64,000 nucleotides of DNA from Heloderma charlesbogerti. Its lineage: Eukaryota > Chordata > Lepidosauria > Squamata > Helodermatidae. Location: contig JANEZZ010000519.1 in NCBI GenBank assembly GCA_026122225.1, positions 248,001 to 312,000 on the forward strand. Reading direction: 5' to 3'. The notes below the pieces were generated by a model that worked only from the letters and a program-made list of their open reading frames with translations, did not search any database and was not told the origin of the DNA. Numbering within the stretch: the stretch's first letter is position 1; every line of letters begins with the position of its first letter. Of this stretch, positions 44,008 through 54,829 are shown piece by piece. Made by a program: the position numbers and the translations under genes.

Positions 44008-46989
44008 TCTTTAAACTGATGGGGAAGGGAGATGTAAAGTTGGGGGTAACAATGGACGAAGGCTCATGCACCGCAACGGAGAGAACAGCTCTAATAGCGC
44101 CCAATAATAGTTTTCAGAAACGTGTAGAAAGAAAGCCAGACTATGAAGCACATGGTCTTCGATGTCTACTAATGCCCAGAGTATGGGAAACAAACAGAAT
44201 GAACTTGAGCTCTTAATACAAGAAGGAAATAATGACTTGATAGGTATAACTGAGACTTGGTGGGATGACTCTAATAACTGGAATACAGCAATTGAAGGAT
44301 ATAACTTGTTCAAAAAGAACAGGAGGAACAGAAAGGGAGGCGGGGTTGCACTGTATGTGAAAAATACATATCTCTGCACAGAAATACAGGAGGAGGAGCT
44401 TGGTAGCCCCATCGAGAGCATCTGGATCAAAATAAATGGAGCAAAGAATAAAAGGAACCTGGTGGTTGGAGTCTACTACCGGCCACCCAATCAAGGAGAA
44501 GACAAGGATGAAACTTTTGAAAAGCTAACAGCCAATGTTTCAAGGAAGCATGATGTATTAGTAATGGGGGACTTCAATTTCCCCAATATTTGTTGGGAGA
44601 CAAATTCTGCAAAACATGGCCCCTCCAGGAAATTCCTGACTTGTGTGGCGGATAACTTCCTCCTACAGAAAGTAGAGGAAGGAACTAGAGGATCAGCTAT
44701 CCTTGACTTGATCCTAACCAACAGAGATGACTTAGTGGATAAAGTAGCAGTTACAGGAACTCTGGGGGAAAGCGGCCATGTTATACTTGAGTTCTTGGTT
44801 CTAAGGGAAGCAAAAGCCAAGCGTAGTCAAACGCGTACCCTGGATTTTAGGAAAGCTGATTTTAATAACCTCAGAACCATGATCAGTAAAGTACCATGGC
44901 CAGCGACTCTTAACAAGAAAATGAGTCCAAGATGGGTGGGAGCTTTTAAAAAAGGAAATTCTCAAGGCACAATTACAAACAATTCTAACAAGAAGAAAAG
45001 GTGGAAGACAACAGAAGAAGCCAATGTGGCTTCACAAAAAGCTTAGAGATCACCTGAAAACAAAAAAGGACACATATAGGAAGTGGAAAGAAGGCCAAGC
45101 AACAAAGGCAGAGTACAGGCAGGTAGCACAGAATTGCAGGGATGGTGTCAGGAAGGCTAAAGCTGAGAACGAGCTGAGGTTAGCGAGGGATGCTAAAAAC
45201 AACAAAAAGGCTTTCTTCAGCTACGTGCATAGTAAAAGATAGGGGAAAGAAATGGTGGTTCAGCTATTAAATAAGGATGGAAAAATGATAACAGAGGATA
45301 AAGAAAAGGCAGAGGTGCTCAATTCCTACTTTGGCTCAGTCTTCTCCCAAAAGAGGGTCTATGACGCCCCTGGCAAAGGCGAAGTACAGGCTGAAGGGGC
45401 AGGATTGCAGCTTCAGATTGATAGGCATATGGTCAAGGAACACCCAATTACTTTGAATGAGTTCAGATCTCCAGGGCCAGATGAACTGCATCCTAGAGTA
45501 ATAAAGGAACTGGCAGAAGAACTCTCAGAACCGCTGTCTATTCTCTTTGAGAAATCATGGAGGACAGGGGAAATGCCAGATGACTGGAGGAGGGCTAATG
45601 TTGTCCCTATCTTCAAAAAGGGTAAAAAGGAGGAACCTGGGAACTACAGACCAGTCAGTCTGACATCAATCCCTGGGAAAATTCTGGAGCAGATGATAAA
45701 GCAATCCATCTGGAAGCACCTTGAAAACAATGCAGTGATTACTTGAAGCCAACATGGATTTTTCAAGAACAAATCCTGCCAGACGAATCTGATCTCATTT
45801 TTTGATCGAGTAACCTCCCTTGTGGACTGTGGGAATGCTGTAGACATAATATACTTCAGCTTCAGCAAAGCGTTCGACAAAGTGCCCCATGATATCCTGA
45901 TGAGCGAACTACCTCAAAGTGGGCTAGATGAAACAACAATCCAGTGGATCCATGCTTGGCTACAGAATCAGACTCAAAGAGTGCTTATCAGTGGGATCTT
46001 CTCCAACTTGGGAGAGGTAACGAGCAGGGTACCGCAGGGCTCAGTCCTGGGCCCAGTGCTCTTCAACATTTTTATTAATGACTTGGAGGAGGAGGTGCAG
46101 GGAATGCTGATCAAATTTGCAGATGACACAAAATTGGGCAGGAGAGCTAATACTTTGGAAGACAGAAACAAAATTCAAAGTGATCTTGATAGACTGGAGC
46201 GCTAGGCAGAAAACAACAGATTGATATTTAATGGGGATATATGCCAAGTTTTGCACCTAGGAAAAAGAAACCAAATGCACAATTACAAGATGGAGGATAC
46301 GTGGCTCAACAACACTACAAGCGAGAAGGATCTTGGAATTGTTGTCGATCACAAGCTGAATATGAGCCAACAATGTGATGTGGCTGCAAAAAAGGCAAAT
46401 GCTATTTTGGGCTGCATTAATAGAAGCATAGCTTCCAAATCCCAGGAAATACTAGTTCCCCTCTACTCAGCACTGGTTAGGCCTCATCTGGAGTAATGTG
46501 TCCAGTTCTGGGCACCACATTTTCAGAAGGATGCAGACAACCTGGAGAGGGTTCAGAGGAGGGCAACAGAGATGATCAGGGGACTGGAAACAAAGCCCTA
46601 TGAAGACAGACTGAAAGAACTGGGCATGTTTAGCCTTGAGAAGAGAAGACTGAGGAGAGATATGATAGAGCTTTTCAAGATTGTCACAGAGAGGAAGGCC
46701 AGGATCTCTTCTCGATCATCCCAGAGTGCAGGACACGGAATAATGGGCTCAAGTTACAGGAAGCCAGATTCCGGCTGAACATCAGGAAAAATGTCCTGTT
46801 AGAGCAATACGACAATGGAATCAATTACCTAGGGAGGTAGTGGGCTCTCCCACACTAGAGGCATTCAAGATGAGGCTGGACCGTCATCTGTCAGGGATGC
46901 TTTGACCTGGATTCCTGCATTGAGCAGGGGGGTGGACTCGATGGCCTTGTAGGCCCCTTCCAACCCTACCAATCTGTGATTCTATGATT
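44008..46989 (+). pseudogene. CR1 LINE, plus-strand copy, 5'-truncated
   Basis: Starts just before the end of ORF1 (GGGAAGGGAGATGTAAAG) and runs to the CR1 3' end (TGTGATTCTATGATTC). The endonuclease is in 44162-45046, the RT start in 45252-45746. Then RT palm blocks follow: FSFSKAFDKVPH in 45822-46205, VPQGSVLGPVLFNIFINDL and IKFADDTKLG. Several stops and frameshifts break it. Motif A, normally LDFSKAFD, reads FSFSKAFD, losing the first catalytic aspartate. Nearly identical over about 1.8 kb to the minus copy at 40262-42085. Confidence 0.95.
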
Positions 46990-47134
46990 CATCAGCATCT
47001 TTTCCAACTCTACCAAGTTCAAGCAGCTGGACAAATGGCCTGTATGGCCCCGCCTCCTGTTTCCAGCAGTGGTCAGGGCATCTCTGCATCTCATTCATTC
47101 AACCCCCCTTTCCCATACACTCCTTCCAACCCCA
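46990..47134. other. Unassigned DNA after CR1
   Basis: No gene or repeat recognised. Confidence 0.3.
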
Positions 47135-47370
47135 AGAATTTAAGAAGTCCCTATGCCTGACCATCCCAAAGGCCCCTCTAGTCCAGCCATCTGTCTCCAG
47201 CAGTGCCAACCACGTGTCTCCAGGAAGTTCACAAACAGGGCAAGATTGAGAAAGCCACCTTGTCCTGGTGGTGAATCCCAGGATCTGATGGCAATCGTAG
47301 ATACTGGGCCTCTGATGATCAGAGGTGCTATCTTACCTCCCAATAGCACTGCTTGCATCAAGGATAGTTA
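47135..47370 (+). repeat. CR1-like 3' end repeat, diverged
   Basis: CTAGTCCAGCCATCTGTCTC...GTGCCAACCACGTG and ATACTGGGCCTCTGATGATC, a diverged relative of 27430. Confidence 0.45.
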
Positions 47371-48180
47371 ACAGGAAAAACAAAATCTCACCCTCTTCTC
47401 CATATGACATATTCTTACATAATGAGTGCAAGTGATTTGCAAAAGAAAACAACAAAGAGCCATGCACAATTAACATACAGAATTCCCTGGCACAAAGATG
47501 TGGTGATGGCCACTCTCATAGGCAGTTTTTAAAAATAAATTCATGGAGGATGATTCCATCAGCAGCTATTGGCCATGATGGCAATGTTGAACCTCCAGTA
47601 TACCTCTGGGGACCAGACGCTGGGGTCAAACCACAGGGAAAGACCAGCCCCTTCATGCCCTGCTTGTTAACACCCATGTGGGGAAGTATCTAGATGGCCG
47701 TGGTTAGAATGGTGGACTAGGCTTTGGTCTGGCCCAGCAAGTCAGGTCTGGTGATGTTCTTAACAAGGAGAGCGTGAGAGAGACTTGATCTTGTGCCAAA
47801 GCCACAAAGGCAATGGATGAGCAGTGAGCCTGTGTGTGCCTCTCTGTTGTGCCTTCAAGAACTGAAGGAGGAGAGAGCAGCAGTCGGATCGCAGTCATGG
47901 GTTTATTTACTGTGACTTGGCACATTTCCCTCCTTGAAAGAGGACTTCTTGACAGAGCCATGTGCTTTCTAGCAAGGGATGGAAAATCAAAAATGTCCAG
48001 TGACCATTTACCTGCCAATGAGCAGCAGGAGGAGATTCATAGGGGAGCCCAGGGCAAAACCAGGCAGGATTGGAGCTTGGGGCTCCTGGGTGTGATCCAC
48101 GCCCTACATTCTCCCCCCGCCCCCAAGAAAGAGGCTCCCAGTTGGAACTGAAAGAAAGAAGAAGAAAGCGATAAATTCTG
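47371..48180. other. Intergenic, no feature recognised
   Basis: Only short frames without recognisable features. Confidence 0.3.
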
Positions 48181-48199
48181 AAGGGATGCAAGTCCAGAA

Positions 48200-48630
48200 A
48201 TTGAAATGAAAGATGTGGGCGGGGCAGGGGGAATGGCGGTCTGGAAGGCTACTCTAGCTCCTCATCCTCAAGCAGGAGCAGGGACAGCTGGGAAGGAGCT
48301 TGTGCCGACTTGCACCGTCTTGTTGAGCCAGCAGGAGCAACAGCATCTCCGGCGGTGGCTCGCTGCGCCGGCTCCCCTTTCGCTCGGGCGAGCACAACAC
48401 AGCCAGGCGGCAGCAGCAGCCCCGCCGCTGGCTGGCCCGCCCCCCTCTCTGTGCACTGGCCAGTGGTGAGGTGCCTCCCCCCGTCTCTCGGGAGGTCTCA
48501 GCCAATGGGGGCAGAAAAAAGCAGGGCCAACAGCCAGTGCGCTTGCTCCCGCCCTCGCTGGCTCACGGGGGCGGGGCAAGTGGATGGAGCTCCCCGTGCT
48601 TTGCGTGAAGCAATGCCCAGCAGGGAGCTT
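48200..48630. other. Small CpG-rich island, unassigned
   Basis: GC- and CpG-rich tract (for example GGCTCGCTGCGCCGGCTCCC), with open frames on both strands that look compositional. It might be a promoter of an unseen transcript, or a GC-rich repeat. Confidence 0.4.
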
Positions 48631-48639
48631 TCAATGCAA

Positions 48640-49430
48640 CACAGCACCAGAGCAGGGTAGCTCAGTGGGGATCCGGCAGGGACCTGGCTCCAAAAAAGGG
48701 ACAGGTCAATGACCTGGTGAGCCCCCCGCCCCGGGCTACACAGCTGGAGATTGCCATTTACTATTTACCGTTAGATGGCTTCTCCTCACCAGCGACAGCT
48801 GCTGATGGGCTGCTCTTCCTTCAGCATAAAAGAGGTAGTTTTAAGCACACTTGTTTCCAAAGTGTGCTTAACATCATTGGTAGTTGGGGCCTAAAGGTAT
48901 GTATTTTGGCACAGGTGTTCTCAGTCCTGATCAAAGATGTATTGTCTGCAACAGCGGACCCAACAATAAACTTGCCGGAAGGGTCTAGTGGTTGTTTTTC
49001 ACCAGTGTACTCAATTACAGCCACTTCCCCTTCCCCCATACGGGCACACATGGAAACAGGGAAAGAAGGGTTTCCAAAGTGGCTTGTGCCTGGTTACCTT
49101 TTGTGTTTGAAAAGTAAGCAGTGAGTTAAGCCAGGGCCATAGGGTCAGAAATGTAGTTGGCGCACTGGGATGAAATAGCAGCAAGGTATTGGCACAGTTC
49201 TATGGGGAGATTGTTTCAATTCATGTGCTGGCTTGTGGCACATTGCCTGGGATGTTGCAATCCTGCCCCATAACCTCTGGCATGGTGTCATGGCACATGG
49301 CAAACCATCTGCAGGCCATGGGCGTTTGCCATACTAGAAGCAGGGCCCTAGTTCAGGATGTCCTGACACACCTAGCTCCTTGTACAAAACCGAAACCAGC
49401 TCTACATGTTGCAGAATGGGAAGATTAGGC
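48640..49430. other. Intergenic, no feature recognised
   Basis: A 135-codon frame (48717-49124) has no recognisable domain or splice context. Confidence 0.3.
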
Positions 49431-49489
49431 AAGGTAGCAGAGTTCTTGATCTGAACCACTTCAGATTTCAGGGAGGGACTGTAACATTT

Positions 49490-49580
49490 GAATGCTCACC
49501 CACACAACAAATATAATTGCTATGTAAACCACCCAGAGAGCTTTGGCTATGGGGCGGTATAGAAATGAAATTAGGAGTAG
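49490..49580 (+). repeat. L2-like LINE 3' tail
   Basis: TATGTAAACCACCCAGAGAG and GGGGCGGTATAGAAATG. A second tail fragment is at 50483-50530 (TTAGGCGGTATAGAAATGC). Confidence 0.55.
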
Positions 49581-50127
49581 TAGTAATTACTCCTAACAGA
49601 ATACAACTCCATTGTCCTTAGATTTAAATTGTAAAAAACAAACATCATATATAAAAACACTTGAGGCTCACATTTTTGCATAAGGGGTTAAGCTACTTCC
49701 CAATGAGAGAGAAATGTGTAGGTCAAGGTTCCTCACAGGGCTGGCGTCAAGGGTGACCATGGTTGGGCACCTGCCAGGGCCCACATCACAGCAGGGGCTC
49801 ACTGACAAGAGCCCCCTGGAGTTGCTCCTCCTCTTCACCATGGCAACCTGCTTGTTCACCTGCTCTCACTCTGGCCCAGACAACGTTGGCGGTAAGGGGG
49901 GGAGCAGTAGGTGCCATTACCTACTTGCTCACTGACAGGAATGTTTCTCTGTGTGGGGCAAACAAGGTGACCGCCTCGGGCACCAAATTCTGGGGGCAGC
50001 ACAAATGACCCTCTGAAGCTGGCAGTGGTGGCAGCAATTCCACTCTCCATCCTCCTAGCCGGTGCTGGGAGCTGTAGTCACATGCCCTCTGCTGCCGGGA
50101 GGACCGTGCACGGAGGGGCAGGCCAAC

Positions 50128-50282
50128 ACCTAGTTCTGAGGGGTTCTCAGAGCGAGGCATCAGCCTGTTGAGCAACGTGGAGAGGGGCACTGGGTGCCCT
50201 CCTGCTGGAGAATGCCCGGCACAGCTCCCCGGAGTGCCACCCACCCCATGTCTAACTCTGAGAACCCCTCAGAGCTAGGCAC
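50128..50282. repeat. Fold-back repeat
   Basis: CTAGTTCTGAGGGGTTCTCA (50130-50149) pairs with TGAGAACCCCTCAGAGCTAG (50259-50278). Part of a larger GC-rich unit of unknown class. Confidence 0.6.
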
Positions 50283-50830
50283 AGGGCAGGGTAGGCTCTC
50301 TGGGAAGCCCTGCCAGCTGCTTCCCTGCTGGGATCCTAACCCAAGGATTGTTAAATTGGCAGTGGCGATGATGGATTTTGATTTTGAAACTGCATCTGCC
50401 TGGAGCCAAGAATGTGACTGCTAATTGCCTGTTGCGTTTGACTGTTCCTTATTCAGTTGATGAAGTGAAATCAGAAGATAAGAGAGATGTTTTGGCTATT
50501 AGGCGGTATAGAAATGCAATGAATAAAAGTTATCATTACACAAATCACTGAATGTAGTCACGGGATAATTTCAGCTTCAGAATGGTCTGCATCTGTAAAG
50601 GAAAAACAAGTATAAAATGAGTTGAAAGTCCATATAGTTAAAGGATGGCCTTCTTCTTCAAGAATAAACTACCTGAATACACCTACAACCATTTCAACGG
50701 GTTCTGAGAAATGATTGCATTGTCCCATTAAACATGAAGTAATGGTTGATTTGTAATGGTTGATTCATTTGTTCCAGGAAGGACATTTGAGGATGAGTCT
50801 AACTAAAACATGATTGAGATAAGACTTTGG

Positions 50831-50838
50831 GTGGCCAG
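50831..50838. repeat. Target-site duplication GTGGCCAG, left
   Basis: Exact 8-base match to 51734-51741. Confidence 0.9.
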
Positions 50839-51733
50839 CAGGGTTGATCAAAATCAATTATTTAAAAAAAAATTAAATTGGATTTTTAAAATTTAAATCA
50901 GATTTTGAAATTTTTGTAAGACAGTTTAAAAAAAGCCTAGGTTAAAGATATGCATGCGTGCGCTCTCTCTCGCTCTCTCTCTCTCTCTCAGCCTTGCATA
51001 TCTCTAAGTGCAAAGGTAGAGAAGGTCAAAGAATAGAGAATTTGGGGAGATGGAGTAGATCTGGGGAGAATTTGGGGAGATGAGTCTGGATATAAATGCA
51101 ATGGATAGTGGAGGGAAATAGAAAGTGAAACCAAAAGTGAACAGATCATATTCATGCAGCCCGGACTCCTGAGGAAACTTCTGTTGCATGTATCCTCCAC
51201 AAAAATCCATGGGTGTGTTTTGCTAATGCTTGTTTATTCTTCTGGTTAGTTTTCTTTGTCAATAATCTTATAGTACAATTTAAAACAGGACAGGAAGGCC
51301 TGGCGTGCTATGGTCCATGGGGTCACGAAGAGTCGGACACGACTGAACGACTGAACAACAACAACAATTTAAAAGCCTGTTTAGTGGTGGTGTTTCTGGT
51401 GCATCATGACAAAAACATCATGATTAATTGAACAGTTCAAGCTGGTTCATCTCCTGTTCATTTTGCTTTAGTACTAAAATGACCAAATTATCATCCAATT
51501 TTTGATGAAAATTAATCTGAAAACAATTCAGAATAATCGCTTAGTGTGTACCTACTTTCTAATGAAAGCTATACCTCTGAACATGTATTAAGGTTATATT
51601 AAACAATAATGTGCTTCTACCAAAATGATGATTAAATAGAATCTTCCTCACTAGTGATTTAAACTGTGGTTTAATTAAAATTGAGTCATTCAGAGAAGCG
51701 ATTTAAATCATGATTTAAATCAAGTCAACCCTG
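50839..51733. mobile_element. hAT-type non-autonomous transposon (895 bp)
   Basis: Ends are CAGGGTTGA and TCAACCCTG, with exact 8-bp duplications. Subterminal stretches are rich in GATTTAAATCA-type motifs (AAATTTAAATCAGATTTTG left, GATTTAAATCATGATTTAAA right). No transposase. A (CT)n run lies at 50960-50990 and a BovB tail insertion at 51286-51364. Confidence 0.85.
51286..51364 (+). repeat. 79-bp BovB 3' end insertion
   Basis: GGAAGGCCTGGCGTGCTATG, GGGGTCACGAAGAGTCGGAC, ACGACTGAACG and an AAC tail: the BovB 3' terminus. It is flanked by exact 10-base duplications CAATTTAAAA (51276-51285 and 51365-51374). An extremely 5'-truncated LINE insertion. Confidence 0.9.
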
Positions 51734-51741
51734 GTGGCCAG
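51734..51741. repeat. Target-site duplication GTGGCCAG, right
   Basis: Exact partner of 50831-50838. Confidence 0.9.
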
Positions 51742-52335
51742 GGTTGGACAAACATGTTGAGCAGGTAATTAGGAACTGTGTGCCATGTGCCAGCAGGGAC
51801 AAATCTCTGAAGACCAACTTACTGAGAAGAAAATACGAAAGACAGTTAAAAAAACAACCAGTTTATTTTTTAAGGAACAATGGGCCTTTGTCTGAGTCAC
51901 CTCCTCTGTCTGTAAACTTTTCTGCTGAGCTATCCCAGAACCGCTTCCAGCAGTCCTTCGGGAATTGAGTAACTCTAGTTACCATACATTAAACACATAT
52001 AAATGATGATGTCATGTCCTGATACAGTTATTCTCTATTTCCGTCTGCCTCCACTAGCCTTCTGAAAATGTATTCCTCCGATGGAATACACTTTCAAGTT
52101 CTGACAACTGGGGTTGCCAAGTCTGGGACATCCCAGGCCCTGAGATTTCAAGGCCCAAACCTGAGACCTAGGAACAGTCTCAGGTTTGATGTCACAGGGG
52201 GGCGGGCCCCAGTGATGTCATTAAACATGATGCATTAAGCATCAACCACAGTTGCTCAGAGCATGTAATTAAAATAGAAGTCTCATTGAGTTCCCCCCTC
52301 GCCCTGCCCCCCACCCTCTTGCTGGTGGAAGGCCA
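51742..52335. other. Intergenic, no clear feature
   Basis: A frame at 51744-51968 (HVEQVIRNCVPCASRD) resembles the integrase zinc-finger region of LTR retrotransposons, but only over a few residues. Not called as a gene. Confidence 0.35.
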
Positions 52336-52339
52336 TCAT

Positions 52340-52590
52340 AAGGACATAAGAAGAACCATGATAGATCAGACCAAGAGTCCATGCTGTACAACATTCTGAT
52401 CACACAGTGGCCAACCAGCTGCCTGTGGGAAACCCGCAAGTAGAACAGGAGCGCAAGGCACCCTCCTGCTCACATTCCCCAACAACTGATATACAATGTG
52501 TAGTATATCGATAATATGGGAGCTCTTATCCCATTGTCCCTCAGATCTTGGAAATCCCATCGTCATTGATCACAATCTAGATTTTGGAGT
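52340..52590 (+). repeat. CR1-like 3' end repeat
   Basis: AAGGACATAAGAAGAACCATG, CAGTGGCCAACCAGCTGCC and CATTCCCCAACAACTGATA. Confidence 0.7.
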
Positions 52591-52914
52591 GAAGCTGCAC
52601 AAGATGTACCCATAGATCTGTGGTATAATATGATTATCTTAATTACATGGCTGAGCTGACAATGATACAAAAAATGTTTTGAATGAATCAGTTGTTAATC
52701 ATAACACACATGGTTTCAAGTGAAATGAAAGGGCCAAATGAAATGGAGGGGTAAATTCCTCCCAAAGCTAGATTATTTAGCAGTTGTCTGCAAGGTGTAA
52801 AAATTCCATTATTGGAATAAAGTCTTTAAGGTTCTGTTTTGAAATCATGGCGTACATGGGTGTAGGTTCTCCCTCCCGGACTCTCTCTCTCCCCCTCTCT
52901 CTCTCCCAAACACA

Positions 52915-53530
52915 TTTTATGTCAGAACAACCCTGTGAGTTAGGCCAGGCTCAGAAAGTGATGGGCCCCAAAGTCACCCAGTATACTTACGGTGCAATCC
53001 TAACTAGATAGGTGGCTGCGTCCAAACTCGGAGGCGACCGCCTATCCAAAGCAAGGCAGGAGAGGCACGGGGGGATCGTTCCCTCCGCGCCTCTTCTGCC
53101 TTGCTATTTTTCGCTAGACAGCCATTGTCTAGTGGCAGGTGTGTGTGTGGCTGACTGGGAGAGGAAGCTGCTGTACGACACATTGGATGTGTTGAACGTG
53201 CAGCTCCGCTCTCCTCGCCCCAGAACGCCCCCCAGCCCTGCCCCTTTTCAGTTGCTCCATGCTTCTCTTATGAGCACGGAGGACACAGCTTCTCTGTGCT
53301 GCCTCAGAGGCAGCACGGATGAGGGGGGAGGTCAGTTTTCTGGGAACCGACCTCTGAGTGTGGGCTCCAAGGTCGATTCCCGGAAAAGAGCATATCCTAT
53401 GGCCCTCTAGACAGTGTCTAGTGGCCATAGATTTGCTCCCTTAATGGTGGATCAGAGATGTGAACCCAGGTCTCTTAAGCCAAAGTCCAAGATGCTAACC
53501 AGTACGCTGTCCTTTACTGTTCTATGACTG
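52915..53530 (-). repeat. CORE-SINE (MIR-like) split by another element
   Basis: The minus-strand SINE CORE part (AACAACCCTGTGAGTTAGGC, AAGTCACCCAGT) ends at 52990. The head (TGTGAACCCAGGTCTCTTA, GATGCTAACCAGTACGCTG) resumes at about 53441. The gap holds the repeat at 52991-53440. Confidence 0.7.
52991..53440. mobile_element. Unclassified ~450-bp repeat, second copy
   Basis: Starts GGTGCAATCCTAACTAG and ends GGCCATAGATTTGCTCCC, with homology at both ends to 3297-3711. It interrupts a SINE. CTTA flanks the left side and is repeated at the right edge, a possible 3-4 base target duplication. Internal hairpin CTAGACAGCCATTGTCTAG near 53114. Confidence 0.6.
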
Positions 53531-53804
53531 TCAGCTGATCCTAATAAATTGGGGACTATGTTATGTACGCAACATACGCCCACAGGCCAGTCACTGACTC
53601 TCAGCCTAATCTAGCTCATAGGGATGCTGTGAAGAAAAAAATAGGAGGAGGATCATTTCCACCCCCTTGGGCTTTTTCGAGGAAAAGGTGGGATATAAAT
53701 GTAACAAATAATAAAAGCAAAATATATAGATATGGATCAACACGGTTGCCTGCCCCTTTGGAGTCTCCTTAGGGGCGTGGCTATGGGGACTGACATGATG
53801 AATG

Positions 53805-53960
53805 CCTGCACTTCAACATTTACCACTGTAGGCTGAGGTCTTTCCTAGCCCTGCTACCTGGAATTCTTTAAGTGGAGATTCCATGTAGATTAAACCTGGG
53901 GCTCTCTGTATACAAAGAGCCTGCTCTATTGCTGATCTGTCGGCCCTTCCCACTGCTTGT
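53805..53960 (-). repeat. tRNA-headed SINE, diverged
   Basis: Plus strand shows GTCTTTCCTAGCCCTGCTAC, TAAACCTGGGGCTCTCTGTA and TGCTCTATTGCTGATCTG, a reversed and worn copy of the 62095-62293 family. Confidence 0.55.
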
Positions 53961-54149
53961 AAAAATGGGGAATGTGAAAACACAAGCACCATTTGCCATT
54001 TCAAGAATAAACCAAAGACAAGAGTTCTTTCTTTAAAAAAATCCAAACACCCATGCTTTAATTTGTGTTTACAGCATCTCATAATTGTGTTACCTATCAC
54101 TTCTTAGCATCTTCCAGCTCTTTGCCAACATTTCAGAGTTTCGGCATCT

Positions 54150-54540
54150 CTACATTAAAGAAAAAACCACAGTCCTCCCGCCCTGGAGCCTTTCTGCGGG
54201 CTCCCAGACAGGACCACGTAATTGCTGAGAGGGAAGCTTTTAATTTTCAGTGTACCATAGACCTCAATAAAACAGCACCACTAGAGTCTGTTTTAATAGT
54301 GCAAAAATGACTATACACTTTTAGGAAAATCCAGGATATTTTATTAACTCATTCGCTGGATTTACATTAAAGAAAAAACCCGCAGTCCACCTGTTGTGAA
54401 GCCTTTCTGCGTTTACATTGGCTCCCAGACAGCGACCACATGATTGCTGAGAGGGGGAGCTTTTAATTTTCAAATTTCCACAGAACTCAATGAAACATCG
54501 CCATCTAGTGGCTGTTTTCATCGCATAACATTCCGACTTT
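54150..54540. repeat. Tandem pair of a ~165-bp unit
   Basis: 54155-54303 and 54363-54535 share ACATTAAAGAAAAAACC, GCAGTCC/ACAGTCC, GCCTTTCTGCG, GGCTCCCAGACAG, ATTGCTGAGAGGG and AGCTTTTAATTTTCA in the same order. Start spacing is about 210 bases. Confidence 0.75.
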
Positions 54541-54564
54541 AAAAGATAGTTCATTAGTTCCGGA

Positions 54565-54826
54565 TCTTTTTGAGATGGAATAACCAGGAAATACCTCTGG
54601 ATGTGCCCTGGAGATTGATGACATCATGAAAAGGACCTGTAAACTTCTGTGAGTGAGCAATCTGAATAGCAGAATAAAAGCTCCATGTGCCCATTATCTC
54701 TGGATCTTTTAAACGTGGAATGTGCCCTGGAGGTTGATGACATCATTAAAAGGACCCGTAAAGTTCCATGAGTGACCCACCATGAGTGCACGATAAAAGC
54801 CTTGTGTGATGGCACCCTTAGAGGAA
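54565..54826. repeat. Tandem pair of a second unit
   Basis: GGATCTTTT...TGTGCCCTGGAGATTGATGAC, ATCATGAAAAGGACC at 54560-54640 recurs at 54701-54766 (TGTGCCCTGGAGGTTGATGA, ATCATTAAAAGGACC). Each is followed by an ATAAAAGC block, recalling the right end of the GGGTGCTTCCAGA family. Confidence 0.6.
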
Positions 54827-54829
54827 GCT

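Noticed and set aside
45252..46496. Functional CR1 reverse transcriptase
   Set aside because: In-frame stops, frameshifts and loss of the motif-A aspartate make it non-functional as it stands.
51744..51968. Integrase-like frame (HVEQVIRNCVPCASRD)
   Set aside because: Similarity covers too few residues and nothing else of a pol gene is nearby.
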